In this document: piece after piece, positions 33,694-43,286 of the stretch | Position numbering within the stretch: position 1 is the first letter of the stretch | How the letters are laid out: each line of letters begins with the position of its first letter | NCBI GenBank assembly: GCA_028279425.1 | Contig: JANQNV010000313.1 | Location: forward strand, 1 to 64,000 | From: Longimicrobiales bacterium | GTDB taxonomy: Bacteria > Gemmatimonadota > Gemmatimonadetes > Longimicrobiales > Gaopeijiaceae | Length of the DNA stretch: 64,000 bases | Direction: 5' to 3' | The notes under the pieces: model-generated | The model's database searches: none | What the model was told of the DNA's origin: nothing | What the model saw: only the letters and a program-made list of their open reading frames with translations | Translations under genes and position numbers: made by a program

Positions 33694-36453
33694 CTACTCC
33701 GTCCGCAATGCCTCCGTCGGCTCGACGCTCAGCGCCCTCCGTGTGGGCACGACGCAGGCGAGAAGACAGATGCCGAACATGAACGCGGCATAGGCGACGA
33801 GGAGTCCGACCCCAGACAGCGACACGCCGCCCCCCAGCTCTTCCGCCATCGAAAAGCTGCTCCTGGGGACGAGGATCAGGCCCGCGAGAATCAGGAGACT
33901 CCCGGCCGCCACGCCGGCCCCCACGTTCGAGAGAGGGCCGCGAAAGATGTCCACGAAGATGCGGCGCCGCCCGCCGCCGAGCGCGGCCCGCAGGCCGATC
34001 TCCCGCGTCCGACGAGCGACGGTGAAGGCCAGCACCGAGTAGATGCCGGACAGCGAGAGCAGTAGGGCGATCGCGTTCAGGAGGACGGTCGCGTAGAGCA
34101 TCAGCCGGACCGTCGACAACTCGCCGGTGAGAACGTCATCGGCAGCCACCAACGCGTCGACCGTGACGCTCGGATCCACGTCGGCGACGATGGCGCGAAC
34201 CGCGGGCGCGAGGGTCATCGGGTCTCCGCGCGTGCGAATCATCAGGTGCACCCGATCCGCGTTCGCAGCGACCATCGGCAGATAGAGCCCCATGAAGGGA
34301 CCTCGCTTCGACGGCCTGCCCATGCCGAGGTCCGGCACAACCCCCACGATCTCGAACCACTGTTCGGAGCCATCGTCGCGGAGGAAGGGAGCCTCCTCCA
34401 GAAACCTCACCCGTCGGCCCACGGCGTTGCGTCCGGCCAGAATGAGGTCCACGAAGCTCTCATCGACGATCGCGACCCGCTCGCCCGATGAGAGATCCCC
34501 GGCATCGAATACGCGTCCCGCCAGCACGGGGGCACCGATCACGTCGAAGTACGCGGGACCCACGTGGGCGAGCTCGACCTCCGGGGCCTGCCCGTACGTC
34601 GCCGACCCAGCCGCCGACTCTGCGGGAAGCACTCCTCCCTCGACTTCAATGTGGTAGTCCGGGTGACCGGTCCGCGGAACGCGACTCACGACCGTCGCTC
34701 CGAGGACCCCGGGCTCGCCCTCCAGCCGCTCACGCACCTCGTGCACCGTGGCCGCGAAGGACGACTCTGCGGCGGGACCAGCAGCGGGACCGGCCTCCCC
34801 CGGCTCGGACGCAGCAGAGGAGGGACCCCGGTCGAGCCGCGCGGTCAGATACTGCTCGGCCGCGAATCCCGCCTCGAAGCGCTCGGTGTGGCGCATCTGC
34901 CAGACGTTGAAGTACACCACCGACGGGATGGCGACCGTCACGGCCACCTGAAGAACGATGACCGCCGTCCAGACTCCACCGAACTGCAGCCCGCCAGATC
35001 CCGCCGCCGCCTGCCTCAGCCGCAACGCCATCCCCCGAGTCACCTTGAGACCCGGCAGGATGCCGGCGACGGCCGACCCGATCACCGTGAGCCCCAGGGC
35101 GAAGACCACGGCCCGGGGTGAGAGGTGTGGATCCATCCAGAAGGGGAGTCGGCCCTCGTTGAACTCCAGGAAGGGTCCGACCCAGCGACTCAGTGCGCTC
35201 GAGGCTGCCACGAGTCCCACGCCGGCCGCGACGATCCCCAACACCAGAGCCTCGAGGAACATCTGCGTGACGATGCGGCGTCGACCGGCTCCGACCGCGC
35301 TCCGCACGAGGAGTTCGCTTTCCCGGGCGGCAGCGCGTGCGAAGAGGAGCAGCGCGACGTTGCTGCACACTAGGAGGACCAACAACACGACGAGCACACC
35401 GATCGAGGTGAAGGCCACGACCTCACCCGCCAACCCATTCGAGAAACCATCGATGTAGGGGGTCGCACGCGGCCTGAGGGATCCGTGCGACGCCGGGAAC
35501 TGGTCGGCCATGCGCAGGGCCAAACCCTCCAGCTCCGCGTTTGCCGCGTCGAGGGAGGCGTCGGGTGAGAGCAGTCCGACCACTCGGATGGGCGGTCCCG
35601 ACCGGGGGGTGAGCGTTGTGCCCTCGGTCCGCAACGGCACCCATACGTCGTGCGCGACGGGGAACTCGAAGCCTTCGGACATGACGCCGACAACCGTCAC
35701 CTCCTGATCGCCGAGGCTCGCCACCCGTCCCACGACCCCCGGATCGCGACCGAAGCGCGTGCGCCAGACGTCGAACCCGATCACCGCCACCGGGGGCGCG
35801 CCGGCTCGTTCGTCGTCTTCGGTCAGCGTGCGCCCGATCGCGGGTACCGCGCCTGCCACGCGGAGCCCAGTCGCCGAGATCTCGGCCACCTCGACCGGCG
35901 GTCCCTCCACCCCCTGAACGGCGAGGCTTCGCCGGACGTCCCTCCATGCACCGAGGGCGCCGATGGTGGTGATCGAGCTGCGCCAGGCTTCGAAGTCGAG
36001 GAGCAGTCGCCGCTCTGCGCGGCCCTCCTCCACGTCCCAGCTGTTGATCTGGACGATGCGCTCGCCGTCGGGCAGCGGGAGGGACGGGCTCACGTACAGC
36101 GAACCGATCTCGAACACGACCACCCCGACGAAGATCGCAAACGCCATGGCGAGGCCACTCACGATCGAGAGGCCGGGGTACTTCACGAGAAGGCGGGCAC
36201 CCACGCGGATATCCGTACCGAGTCCTGCGAACGGCGTCGTCTGTGTCGAAAGCCCGGGTGATCGGCCGCCACGGTATCGCACGGCCGCCGACGCGAGCTG
36301 CCGCAGGTACCACGCAACGGCCCGGATTCTGCCGCGCCGAGCGTGGTCGGCGTACAGTTCGTCGAGGTCGCCGACGAGCCCTTCGCGCACGTGGCCCCTG
36401 GGGAGCAGAGCCTCGAGCAGGCGCCGGAGGATCTCCGGGGGGCGCGTGCTCAT
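33694..36453 (-). CDS. ADOP-family duplicated ABC permease (cassette 2)
   Basis: This 919-residue permease has a prefix with LVGDLDELYADHARRGR, then two MacB/FtsX halves: VGARLLVKYPGLSIVSGLAMAF near the first helix, IGFDVWRTRFGRDPGVVG and TVVGVMSEGFEFPVAHDVW in the first periplasmic domain, and ARRTREIGLRAALGGGRRR before the last helices. The C-terminus RRALSVEPTEALRTE is typical. No ATPase is adjacent. ATG 36453 overlaps the padR stop as ATGA. Confidence 0.88.
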   Translation of the reverse strand: MSTRPPEILRRLLEALLPRGHVREGLVGDLDELYADHARRGRIRAVAWYLRQLASAAVRYRGGRSPGLSTQTTPFAGLGTDIRVGARLLVKYPGLSIVSGLAMAFAIFVGVVVFEIGSLYVSPSLPLPDGERIVQINSWDVEEGRAERRLLLDFEAWRSSITTIGALGAWRDVRRSLAVQGVEGPPVEVAEISATGLRVAGAVPAIGRTLTEDDERAGAPPVAVIGFDVWRTRFGRDPGVVGRVASLGDQEVTVVGVMSEGFEFPVAHDVWVPLRTEGTTLTPRSGPPIRVVGLLSPDASLDAANAELEGLALRMADQFPASHGSLRPRATPYIDGFSNGLAGEVVAFTSIGVLVVLLVLLVCSNVALLLFARAAARESELLVRSAVGAGRRRIVTQMFLEALVLGIVAAGVGLVAASSALSRWVGPFLEFNEGRLPFWMDPHLSPRAVVFALGLTVIGSAVAGILPGLKVTRGMALRLRQAAAGSGGLQFGGVWTAVIVLQVAVTVAIPSVVYFNVWQMRHTERFEAGFAAEQYLTARLDRGPSSAASEPGEAGPAAGPAAESSFAATVHEVRERLEGEPGVLGATVVSRVPRTGHPDYHIEVEGGVLPAESAAGSATYGQAPEVELAHVGPAYFDVIGAPVLAGRVFDAGDLSSGERVAIVDESFVDLILAGRNAVGRRVRFLEEAPFLRDDGSEQWFEIVGVVPDLGMGRPSKRGPFMGLYLPMVAANADRVHLMIRTRGDPMTLAPAVRAIVADVDPSVTVDALVAADDVLTGELSTVRLMLYATVLLNAIALLLSLSGIYSVLAFTVARRTREIGLRAALGGGRRRIFVDIFRGPLSNVGAGVAAGSLLILAGLILVPRSSFSMAEELGGGVSLSGVGLLVAYAAFMFGICLLACVVPTRRALSVEPTEALRTE

Positions 36454-36779
36454 GCCTGATCCAGCCGGTGCTCGATGCCCTGCCACGCGCGCAGGAAGGC
36501 CTCGCGCTGTTCGGCGAGGGCGCGTACCCCCCGGGGCGTCACGTCGATGAACCGCTTCGGCCGGCCGGCTCGCTGTTCGGTGGGGTCGTCGAGCCGGCTC
36601 TCGATCAGCCCCTTCGCTTCGAGCCGATCGAGTGTGACGTACAGCGCCCCCCCCTGCACCTTCCGCCCCGTGCGCGCCTCCAGCTCACGGATGAGCTCCG
36701 CTCCGTACGCATCCTTCACCCGCAGTGCGGTAGCCAGCACCAGGTGCTCGAACTCCCCGAGCGTCGCACGTCCACCCAT
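36450..36779 (-). CDS. PadR-family regulator (cassette 2)
   Basis: This PadR protein of 109 residues has LGEFEHLVLATALRVKDAYGAELIRELEARTG, the recognition region GGALYVTLDRLEAKGLI and the wing RAGRPKRFIDVTPRG. It is coupled to the ADOP gene by a 4-bp overlap and probably autoregulates through the inverted repeat at 36796-36816. Confidence 0.88.
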   Translation of the reverse strand: MGGRATLGEFEHLVLATALRVKDAYGAELIRELEARTGRKVQGGALYVTLDRLEAKGLIESRLDDPTEQRAGRPKRFIDVTPRGVRALAEQREAFLRAWQGIEHRLDQA

Positions 36780-36795
36780 ATCCCCTCCGAATCGC

Positions 36796-36816
36796 GAACC
36801 CTATTTTGTAGGGTTC
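36796..36816. promoter_or_regulatory. Probable PadR operator, cassette 2
   Basis: Perfect 8-bp arms GAACCCTA and TAGGGTTC flank TTTTG, 17 bp upstream of the padR start codon. The TATTTTGTA core probably overlaps the promoter's -10 region. Confidence 0.65.
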
Positions 36817-36969
36817 AAGGTGGGAGAGTCGGGGGCTGGGCGCAACGATGGGGAGCGCGAAGGGGCAGAAGAGGGCGGGCAACGGAGGAGGACTCGGCGG
36901 CCACCGACTAGATATCGTGCGCGTGGAGCTCGAGCCACCCGAGTAGCGTGGGGCGGTCGATTTCGCGGA

Positions 36970-37164
36970 TCAACTCAGGCGCTCGTAGAGCTCCCGGTTC
37001 TTCTTGAGGAGCTCTTCAGCCGCGGCCTCGAACTCAGCGGCCGGGAACGCGACGAGATCTCGAACCGCCGCAGCGGCCAACGCCTCGACGGGGATGTTGA
37101 GTCGATGGGCCGTGGCGGCCAGTTGCTTCTGCTGCTCGGGCGAGAGTTCGATTGCGAGCTTCAT
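36970..37164 (-). CDS. Small antitoxin-like DNA-binding protein, unpaired
   Basis: This protein of 64 residues (KLAIELSPEQQKQLAATAHR, then LNIPVEALAAAAVRDLV and a charged C-terminal helix EEELLKKNRELYERL) resembles the small ribbon-helix-helix or Phd-like antitoxins. No toxin gene of normal size follows: only a short frame (reading IREIDRPTLLGWLELHAHDI) lies between 36904 and 36970. It could be an orphan antitoxin or the remnant of a pair. Confidence 0.6.
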   Translation of the reverse strand: MKLAIELSPEQQKQLAATAHRLNIPVEALAAAAVRDLVAFPAAEFEAAAEELLKKNRELYERLS

Positions 37165-37239
37165 GCTGCATACCTGTCTGGGGTGGGCTCAAGATCATAA
37201 CCCTGAGGCCTTGGAATGGGCCAAGGGGAGCGAGTCGCG

Positions 37240-38439
37240 CTACCGTCGAAGCGCGAACTTCACAACCCGCGGCGTACCGAAATCGCCGGGCAGGTTGATG
37301 AGCATGTAGTCTGCGCCGATCTCGAGGATGCCCTTGGTGCTGGCGCAGCCCGAGAGCAGTCGCCTCGAACACGGGGGGAGTAGCGACTCAGGGATCGACA
37401 CCTCCGCGATCCGCCGACCGGCTTGATCGAACACGAGCCAATCCTGTGGCCCTTCGGCCCAGAACGGTTCGTACGGCTGAACCCAGAGATTGCCCAGCCG
37501 GTCGACCTTCAACTGATCGACCGTGGGCATTTCATCCGGTAGCTCCAGGGCACGGAGCGCCGCCCTCATGCGCCGCGCCGACTCTTCGGAGAGTTGACTC
37601 AGGTACGCTTCGCGGAGGCGACGAGCCTCCTCCCGCCCCACCCGCTCCCGCGTGAGGCCGAGCCGGATGCGTACGGCCGGGTCGGCTCGGGGTGGGCGGT
37701 AGCCCAGGACCTCATCGCTGTCTCCGTCGGCAACCCAGACGAGACCGGACCCGGCTGCGACGAGCCCCCTCGGTCCAAAGGGGACGGTGATCAGTATCCC
37801 GTCCTCGACGAGGTGCAGTGGTGCAGGGACGTCCGCGAGCCGTGTGCGTTCGCCGGTATCGAAGTCGTAGTGGATGAGACTTCGTGCCGACCTCCCCGTT
37901 CCCGGCGGCGGGAAGCCGGTCCCGGAGTGCCTGAGGAAGGTGAACCCCCTGCCGCCTGAGCCCTGAAACCAGTACGCGAGTGCCGCGTCGTCCAACCCGC
38001 TCCTGCCGTTGCGATCACAGTTCCCGGCAGGCCCAAAGACGGCGAACCGTCCATCCTGGCCTTGGACGAGAACCGAGTCCCCAGGCAGAGGGATCAATCC
38101 AGCTCGCTTGAACTCGCACGGGCCCTGACCCCATCGACTCGCCGTCCTCCGGAACTCTCCGTCGCCCTGGTAGAAGCGGATCTCGAACAGTTTGTCGACA
38201 CTGTTCTGGATGACCACCGAGCCGTCGGACAACACGGTGGCCGCGAGCGGGTTGGTCAGCCAGTATTCCTCTGGCCCATCGACCGTCCCGATGACGACGA
38301 CCGGATCAGGGTCCACCACCCATTGGGCCGGCGTCTGGGGAGAGGCCGGTTGGGGCAGCAGGAGCGTGGCCGTGAAAACCCACGACCAGGCGGGATGGAC
38401 CGATGGTGACCGCCGTAGCGCTCCGAGGATGGTGTCCAT
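37240..38439 (-). CDS. Secreted 6-bladed beta-propeller protein
   Basis: This 399-residue protein has a long signal region (RRSPSVHPAWSWVFTATLLLPQPASPQ) without a clear lipobox. Propeller marks: GPEEYWLTNPLAATVLSDGSVVI, WGQGPCEFKRAG in place of GPGEF, and DRLGNLWVQPYEPFWAEGPQDW. Two cysteines near the C-terminus (PPCSRRLLSGCAST) may pair. The promoter element at 38447-38475 puts the expected RNA start within a base or two of the ATG at 38439, so the message may be leaderless; the upstream in-frame extension (to 38610) would then not be translated. Confidence 0.82.
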   Translation of the reverse strand: MDTILGALRRSPSVHPAWSWVFTATLLLPQPASPQTPAQWVVDPDPVVVIGTVDGPEEYWLTNPLAATVLSDGSVVIQNSVDKLFEIRFYQGDGEFRRTASRWGQGPCEFKRAGLIPLPGDSVLVQGQDGRFAVFGPAGNCDRNGRSGLDDAALAYWFQGSGGRGFTFLRHSGTGFPPPGTGRSARSLIHYDFDTGERTRLADVPAPLHLVEDGILITVPFGPRGLVAAGSGLVWVADGDSDEVLGYRPPRADPAVRIRLGLTRERVGREEARRLREAYLSQLSEESARRMRAALRALELPDEMPTVDQLKVDRLGNLWVQPYEPFWAEGPQDWLVFDQAGRRIAEVSIPESLLPPCSRRLLSGCASTKGILEIGADYMLINLPGDFGTPRVVKFALRR

Positions 38440-38446
38440 GAATGGC

Positions 38447-38475
38447 AGAGTAGGCGCCCCGCAGCCTGTCCGCCA
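38447..38475 (-). promoter_or_regulatory. Recurrent promoter-like element, copy 6
   Basis: TGGCGG (38475-38470), 17-bp spacer with CTGCG, TACTCT (38452-38447). The predicted RNA start is at about 38440, right at the ATG of the propeller gene. Confidence 0.62.
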
Positions 38476-38524
38476 GAACCGCCTCCCCAGCGGCGAATCC
38501 TCGAGATCAGCGCGCGAGGCGCAT

Positions 38525-39376
38525 CTACCGGGGTCGGGGAGCCGACTGCAAGTGACGGCGCAGGAACCCCAGCGTCTCAGCGATGATCTGGCGAGTCTCG
38601 TCCGTGTCATCGGTTGAGTCGAAGCTGTGATGCCCTTCAGGGTAGTTGCGGACCGTGATCCTGAGATTCTCCCGAACCGCGAACGCTGCGAACTGGTCGA
38701 TCGAGCTCAACAACTCCGCTGATCGATCTTGCCCGGCGCGGACCAGGTACATGGGCAGGGTAGTCGGGTAGGCGTCACCGGCTTCGTACGGCGGCAGTTC
38801 AAAGCCCGACCGCGTACTCATGGCTTCGATCGCCGCCAGCTGGTAGCCATCCGGAGTAGGCAGCAGCGGGTAGTAGAGCACCAAGGCTCGCGCCGGAAGG
38901 CTCGGCGATGCGCGGACGTACTTCAGTGCCACTGGACCATTCCCCGACGCCGCCCAGAGCCCGATCCGCTCTCCGTCGATACCGAGGTCAGGCTGGCTCC
39001 GAAGGGTGGAGACCACAGCCGGGAGATCTGAGGCCGGGCTACTTGTCGCATAGGTCACGCCCACCATGCCATGCGCGGCGACGAGTCTGGCCCACGACGT
39101 ATAGTGGGGATGGTTCTTCAGAGGACCGCTTGGAAAACTCGAGTCGGGGAACCCCATCACGAACACGACGACGGGGTGCGGTCCATCTCCAAACGTGGCA
39201 GGTGGACGATAGACGTCCATCTCCTGTGCATCCTCCCCGAAGGTCATGCTCAACACCCGGATGCTTGGCGCTTCAGGGTGCGCGTAGAGCACTCCCTGAC
39301 TGGCCACAGAGGCGGGCGATCCGCCGAGGGCGATCGCAAAGGCGGTGATGGCCCATCGAATCTGGCGTCGCCCCAC
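38525..39376 (-). CDS. Secreted alpha/beta hydrolase
   Basis: This 283-residue exported protein has a signal (RWAITAFAIALGGSPASVASQ) and the alpha/beta-hydrolase fold: PHPVVVFVMGFPDSS for the oxyanion region, GLWAASGNGPVALKYV with the nucleophile serine in AASGN, an acid region VRAGQDRS and the histidine in EGHHSFDSTDD. The shape fits dienelactone-hydrolase-type or esterase enzymes; substrate unknown. A weak copy of the recurrent element lies at 39422-39451. Confidence 0.8.
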   Translation of the reverse strand: MGRRQIRWAITAFAIALGGSPASVASQGVLYAHPEAPSIRVLSMTFGEDAQEMDVYRPPATFGDGPHPVVVFVMGFPDSSFPSGPLKNHPHYTSWARLVAAHGMVGVTYATSSPASDLPAVVSTLRSQPDLGIDGERIGLWAASGNGPVALKYVRASPSLPARALVLYYPLLPTPDGYQLAAIEAMSTRSGFELPPYEAGDAYPTTLPMYLVRAGQDRSAELLSSIDQFAAFAVRENLRITVRNYPEGHHSFDSTDDTDETRQIIAETLGFLRRHLQSAPRPR

Positions 39377-39421
39377 GGGAGCCTCGCTCGTGCTGCGGAT
39401 TGGAGTGTCTGAGCATCGGGC

Positions 39422-39451
39422 AGTCTACGCACTCGCTCCGCCTGTTTGCCA
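39422..39451 (-). promoter_or_regulatory. Weak copy of the recurrent promoter-like element
   Basis: TGGCAA (39451-39446), 18-bp spacer, TAGACT (39427-39422), upstream of the alpha/beta hydrolase starting at 39376. The CTGCG box is degenerate. Confidence 0.35.
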
Positions 39452-39501
39452 CCCGCGACCAGAAGCGATGGAGGAGTCGGGGGGGGACTCACGGCCATCA
39501 G

Positions 39502-39534
39502 AGTACTTGACAACACAAAGTACTTCATTATACT
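39502..39534 (+). promoter_or_regulatory. Sigma-70-type promoter with overlapping inverted repeat
   Basis: TTGACA (39507-39512), a 16-bp spacer and TATACT (39529-39534) form a near-consensus promoter for the ABC operon starting at 39617. An inverted repeat AGTACTT (39502-39508) and AAGTACT (39518-39524), 9 bp apart, overlaps the -35 box and spacer, so a repressor bound there would block it. Confidence 0.65.
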
Positions 39535-39616
39535 CTGAACCATCCCGCGGCCATCCGCGGTCTGGGCAACGCCAGACCATCCGGTCGACTCGATCCCCGA
39601 ATCCGCGCCCCGCCCG

Positions 39617-42600
39617 ATGGCCTCCAACCACACGATTCCCGGGAACCCCGGGCAGGGCACCCCCACCCTGGCGAAGTGGCGAGAGTGCGTCGCCTTCGAG
39701 CTGTCGCAACAACTCCGACGCCGCTCGACCTGGGTGCTGTTCGGTCTTTTTCTATTCCCACTCATCGGGGTGACCCTCGACCAGCTCGCCCAGTCACCCC
39801 AGCGAGAGATCCTCTTCAACGCCCCGCTCTTCGTCGCACAGGGCGGAAGCCTGATGGGGCTGGTGTCGCTGCTGGTGCTGGCCGGTGTGGTCGGCGACGC
39901 GGCGACCCGCGACGTGCGTGCGCGAATCACGCCCCTGATCCACGCGGCCCCGGTCGGCAAAGCCGCCTACCTCGGCGGGCGGTTCGCGGGAGCCTGCCTG
40001 ATCGCCGCGGCGCTCGCCGCTGCGATCCTGGTCATTCGCGCCGTGGTGGCCTGGACGCAGGCCGACCCCGCAACCGATCTCGGACCCTTCCGCGCCGCTG
40101 CACACCTCCAGGCCTACGTCGTCGTCGTGCTGCCGGCGGCGCTGATCGCGACGGCCGTGATGTTCGCGCTGGCGACCGCGCTTCGGCATTCGCTCGGAGC
40201 GTGGCTCGGCGCGGCTTTCGTGGGGGCCGGTGGCCGGCTCACGCAATCCTACGTGGGGGGCGTGTTGGGCGAATGGCGGCTCGCCACCCTTCTGGACCCC
40301 TCCGGCCTGTCTGCGCTGACGCTCATGGGCCAGACCTGGTCACCCGTCGAGCTGAACCAGCGCCTGATCGGCACCGAAGGCCTGCTGCTGTGGAACCGGG
40401 CGCTTTGGATCGCCGTGGCCGGCCTCACGCTCGCCTGGACGTACGCGCGCTTCGACTTCTCGTCGAGCACGGCGGCGAGGAGTGAGAAGCGCGACCCGCG
40501 CTCGACGACGACCCCTGATCGCGACGACCGCGCGCCATCCGCCGCTACCCTCGAGGCGCCCCTCACCGCACCCCGCTCGGCTCGAGACTTCAGCCGCTGG
40601 GGCCGTGTGCGGCAAACCCTCTCGATCACGCGCGACTCGTTGCGCGAGATCGCACCCCGCTGGAGCTGGCCCATCGTTCTTCTGGCCGTTCTAGCGCAGT
40701 TGGGCCTCACGCTCAGCGCGCTCGCGAGCATGGGCGCCGGCACGCCGGTGCTGCCCACGACCGACCTCGTGTTGAGAACGCTCGCCCCCGGACTCCAAAG
40801 CACATCCCCCCCGGTCGTCCTCGCTGTGATCCTCCTGCCCATCGTGCTGGCGGGCGAGCTGGTCTGGCGCGAGCGAGACGGGCGCGTGGCCGCACTCACG
40901 GATGCCGCGCCCGTGCCCGATGGAGCGCGGTTCATCGGAAAGGCGCTCGCGCTCTGGATCGTCATCGTCGCGCTCTACGGCTGCACAACCCTCGGTGGCG
41001 TGCTCGCGCAGTGGAGGCTCGGCGGCCGGGTCGAGCCCCTGACCTACCTGCAGGTCGTCGGTCTCCGCCTCGTGCGTCCCCTCCTCTTCGCGTGCTTCGC
41101 ACTGTCGGTTCATGTGATCGTGAATCACAAGTACCTCGGCCACGTGGTCGCGCTGTTCGTGATCACACCGCTGTTCTCGGAGCTCCTGGGGCTCGAACAC
41201 CCGCTATGGGTGATCGGATCGCGACCCGAACTCTGGCACTCGAGCATCAGTGGGTTCGGTCCGCGCCTGGGCCCGGTCCTCCTGTTCGATCTGTACTGGG
41301 GCGCCTGGGCGCTGCTCTTCGCGCTGATCGCACGCCTGTGGTGGGTGCGCGGAGTGGACCACGGGATCGCCGAACGCGCGCGTACGGCCCTCCGGCGGGG
41401 CCGGCGCCTAGCCGCACCGATGGTCGCCGCCGTCACGCTCGTCGCGCTCGCCGGCGGCACGATCTTCTACACCACCAACGTGCTCAATGCCTACCAGACG
41501 GGTGATCGTCGCATCGCGCGGCAGGCCGAATACGAGCGCCTCTACGCCGCCTTCCGGGCCTCACCTCTCCCCCACCTGGCCGCCACCGATCTGGACGTCG
41601 AAATCTACCCCGAGCGCGGTGAAGCCGAAGTGCGCGGCGTCCACCTGATCGTGAACCGTACCGAGGCGCCGATCGACACGATCCACATCGCCACCTCGCC
41701 CGACGTCGAAACGACTCGGCTCGACTTCGATCGCCCGGCTGAGGCCACGATCGTCGATCTGGACCTCCGTCATCGCACGTACGTGCTGCTCGACCCCCTC
41801 CAACCTGGAGACTCGGCGCGCATCGAGTGGCATATTCGCCACGCCCCGCGAGGTACCCCGGCCAAAGGACGCTCCTCGGCGGTCGTCCAGAACGGCACCT
41901 TCATTCCGATGTACGAGTGGATGCCGCTGATCGGCTACCAGGCGAACCGCCAGATCACCGACCCAATCCAGCGACGCGCCCACGGGCTCGAGGCGTGGTC
42001 CCCGATTCCCCGGCTCGAAGACCCCGGGGCTCCGTATGACCGCTTCGGGATGGACCAGCTGCACGTGACCGCCACGGTCGGTACGGCACTCGACCAGATC
42101 GGGGTCGCCGCGGGGCGACAGGTGGGGAGCTGGACCGAAGACGGCCGCCGATACGCTCGCTACGAAACCCGTGCGCCCATCGGCAACGGCTACGCGGTGT
42201 TTTCGGCGAACTACGCTCTGAGTCGCGCCGACTACGGCGACGTCTCGATCGAGGTGTTCCACCACCCGGACCACGACACGATCGTACCCCGGCTCCTCCG
42301 GGGCATGGAAGCCTCGCTGCAGCAGCTCACGGAGCGCTTCGGGCCCTTCCCCTACGGCGTACTCCGCATGATCGAGTACCCCTCTACCGGCGGGTCGCTG
42401 CACGCGGCGTCGGCCACGATCTGGTACCAGGAGCTGTTTTCATTCTTCGACGTCGAGCGCGACCCGCGCGACATCGACATGGTCTTCGCCGTCACGGCGC
42501 ACGAGGTGGCCCACCAGTTCCAGCCGGTCCCGGCGCGCATGGAGGGTCGGATCCTGCTGAGCGAGAGCTTCGCCTGGTACGCCGCGATGGGTGTGATCGA

Positions 42601-43285
42601 AACCGAATACGGTTCGGCGCACCTCGGGCGCTTCCTCGACTTCATGCGGCGATCCTACCTCACGCCGCGCTCCCGGGCCGACGTACCGCTGCTCCGGGCC
42701 AATGACGCTTTCCTGGGCTACCGGAAGGGGCCCTTCGCCATGTACGCCCTGCGGGAGTACGTGGGGGAAGACGCGGTGGACTCGGCGTGGCGGCGACTCC
42801 GCGAGCGACACGCCTCGGCCGAACCGCCGTTTGCCACCTCACTCGACCTGTACCGCGAACTCCAGGCGGTGACCCCGGACTCGCTCCACACCCTGCTCGC
42901 CGATCTGCTCGAGCGGAATACCCACTGGGAGCTCTCTACCGAGCGCGCGACCCTCGAGCCCACTGCCTCGGGTGAGTGGCAGGTGCGTCTCGACGTCCGA
43001 GCACGGAAGGTCGCCGTCGATACGCTCGGCACGGAGACCGAAATGCCGATGAGTGACCCGATCGAGATCGGGGTCTACGCAGAGAGCGCAGACGGGGCCG
43101 ATGAACGGCCTCTTCATCTGGAGATGCACCGCGTCGTGGCCGGGTCGCAGACCATCACGATCGTCGTGCCGGAGCGTCCGACGCGCGCCGGAATCGACCC
43201 TCGACACCTCCTGATCGACGTGGCGCCGGACGACAACGTCGTCGAGGTCACCGCAACCCGCAGCGCACCCCCCGTTGGAGACTGA
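39617..43285 (+). CDS. ABC-2 permease fused to M1-family aminopeptidase domain
   Basis: This 1222-residue protein has about 530 N-terminal residues with roughly twelve membrane helices in two ABC-2-like sets, then a C-terminal M1 peptidase region. The zinc motif is HEVAH (962-966), with the third ligand glutamate probably E983 in LLSESFAWY. Only 16 residues separate them, against the usual 18, so the active site may be altered. Other M1 features: HPDHDTIVPRLLRGMEASLQQLTERFGPFPY and PSTGGSLHAASATIWYQELF in pieces. It is followed by its ATPase 1 bp later. Such fusions are known in Bacteroidota and Gemmatimonadota; the role may be peptide export or uptake with processing. Confidence 0.87.
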   Translation: MASNHTIPGNPGQGTPTLAKWRECVAFELSQQLRRRSTWVLFGLFLFPLIGVTLDQLAQSPQREILFNAPLFVAQGGSLMGLVSLLVLAGVVGDAATRDVRARITPLIHAAPVGKAAYLGGRFAGACLIAAALAAAILVIRAVVAWTQADPATDLGPFRAAAHLQAYVVVVLPAALIATAVMFALATALRHSLGAWLGAAFVGAGGRLTQSYVGGVLGEWRLATLLDPSGLSALTLMGQTWSPVELNQRLIGTEGLLLWNRALWIAVAGLTLAWTYARFDFSSSTAARSEKRDPRSTTTPDRDDRAPSAATLEAPLTAPRSARDFSRWGRVRQTLSITRDSLREIAPRWSWPIVLLAVLAQLGLTLSALASMGAGTPVLPTTDLVLRTLAPGLQSTSPPVVLAVILLPIVLAGELVWRERDGRVAALTDAAPVPDGARFIGKALALWIVIVALYGCTTLGGVLAQWRLGGRVEPLTYLQVVGLRLVRPLLFACFALSVHVIVNHKYLGHVVALFVITPLFSELLGLEHPLWVIGSRPELWHSSISGFGPRLGPVLLFDLYWGAWALLFALIARLWWVRGVDHGIAERARTALRRGRRLAAPMVAAVTLVALAGGTIFYTTNVLNAYQTGDRRIARQAEYERLYAAFRASPLPHLAATDLDVEIYPERGEAEVRGVHLIVNRTEAPIDTIHIATSPDVETTRLDFDRPAEATIVDLDLRHRTYVLLDPLQPGDSARIEWHIRHAPRGTPAKGRSSAVVQNGTFIPMYEWMPLIGYQANRQITDPIQRRAHGLEAWSPIPRLEDPGAPYDRFGMDQLHVTATVGTALDQIGVAAGRQVGSWTEDGRRYARYETRAPIGNGYAVFSANYALSRADYGDVSIEVFHHPDHDTIVPRLLRGMEASLQQLTERFGPFPYGVLRMIEYPSTGGSLHAASATIWYQELFSFFDVERDPRDIDMVFAVTAHEVAHQFQPVPARMEGRILLSESFAWYAAMGVIETEYGSAHLGRFLDFMRRSYLTPRSRADVPLLRANDAFLGYRKGPFAMYALREYVGEDAVDSAWRRLRERHASAEPPFATSLDLYRELQAVTPDSLHTLLADLLERNTHWELSTERATLEPTASGEWQVRLDVRARKVAVDTLGTETEMPMSDPIEIGVYAESADGADERPLHLEMHRVVAGSQTITIVVPERPTRAGIDPRHLLIDVAPDDNVVEVTATRSAPPVGD

Positions 43286-43286
43286 G

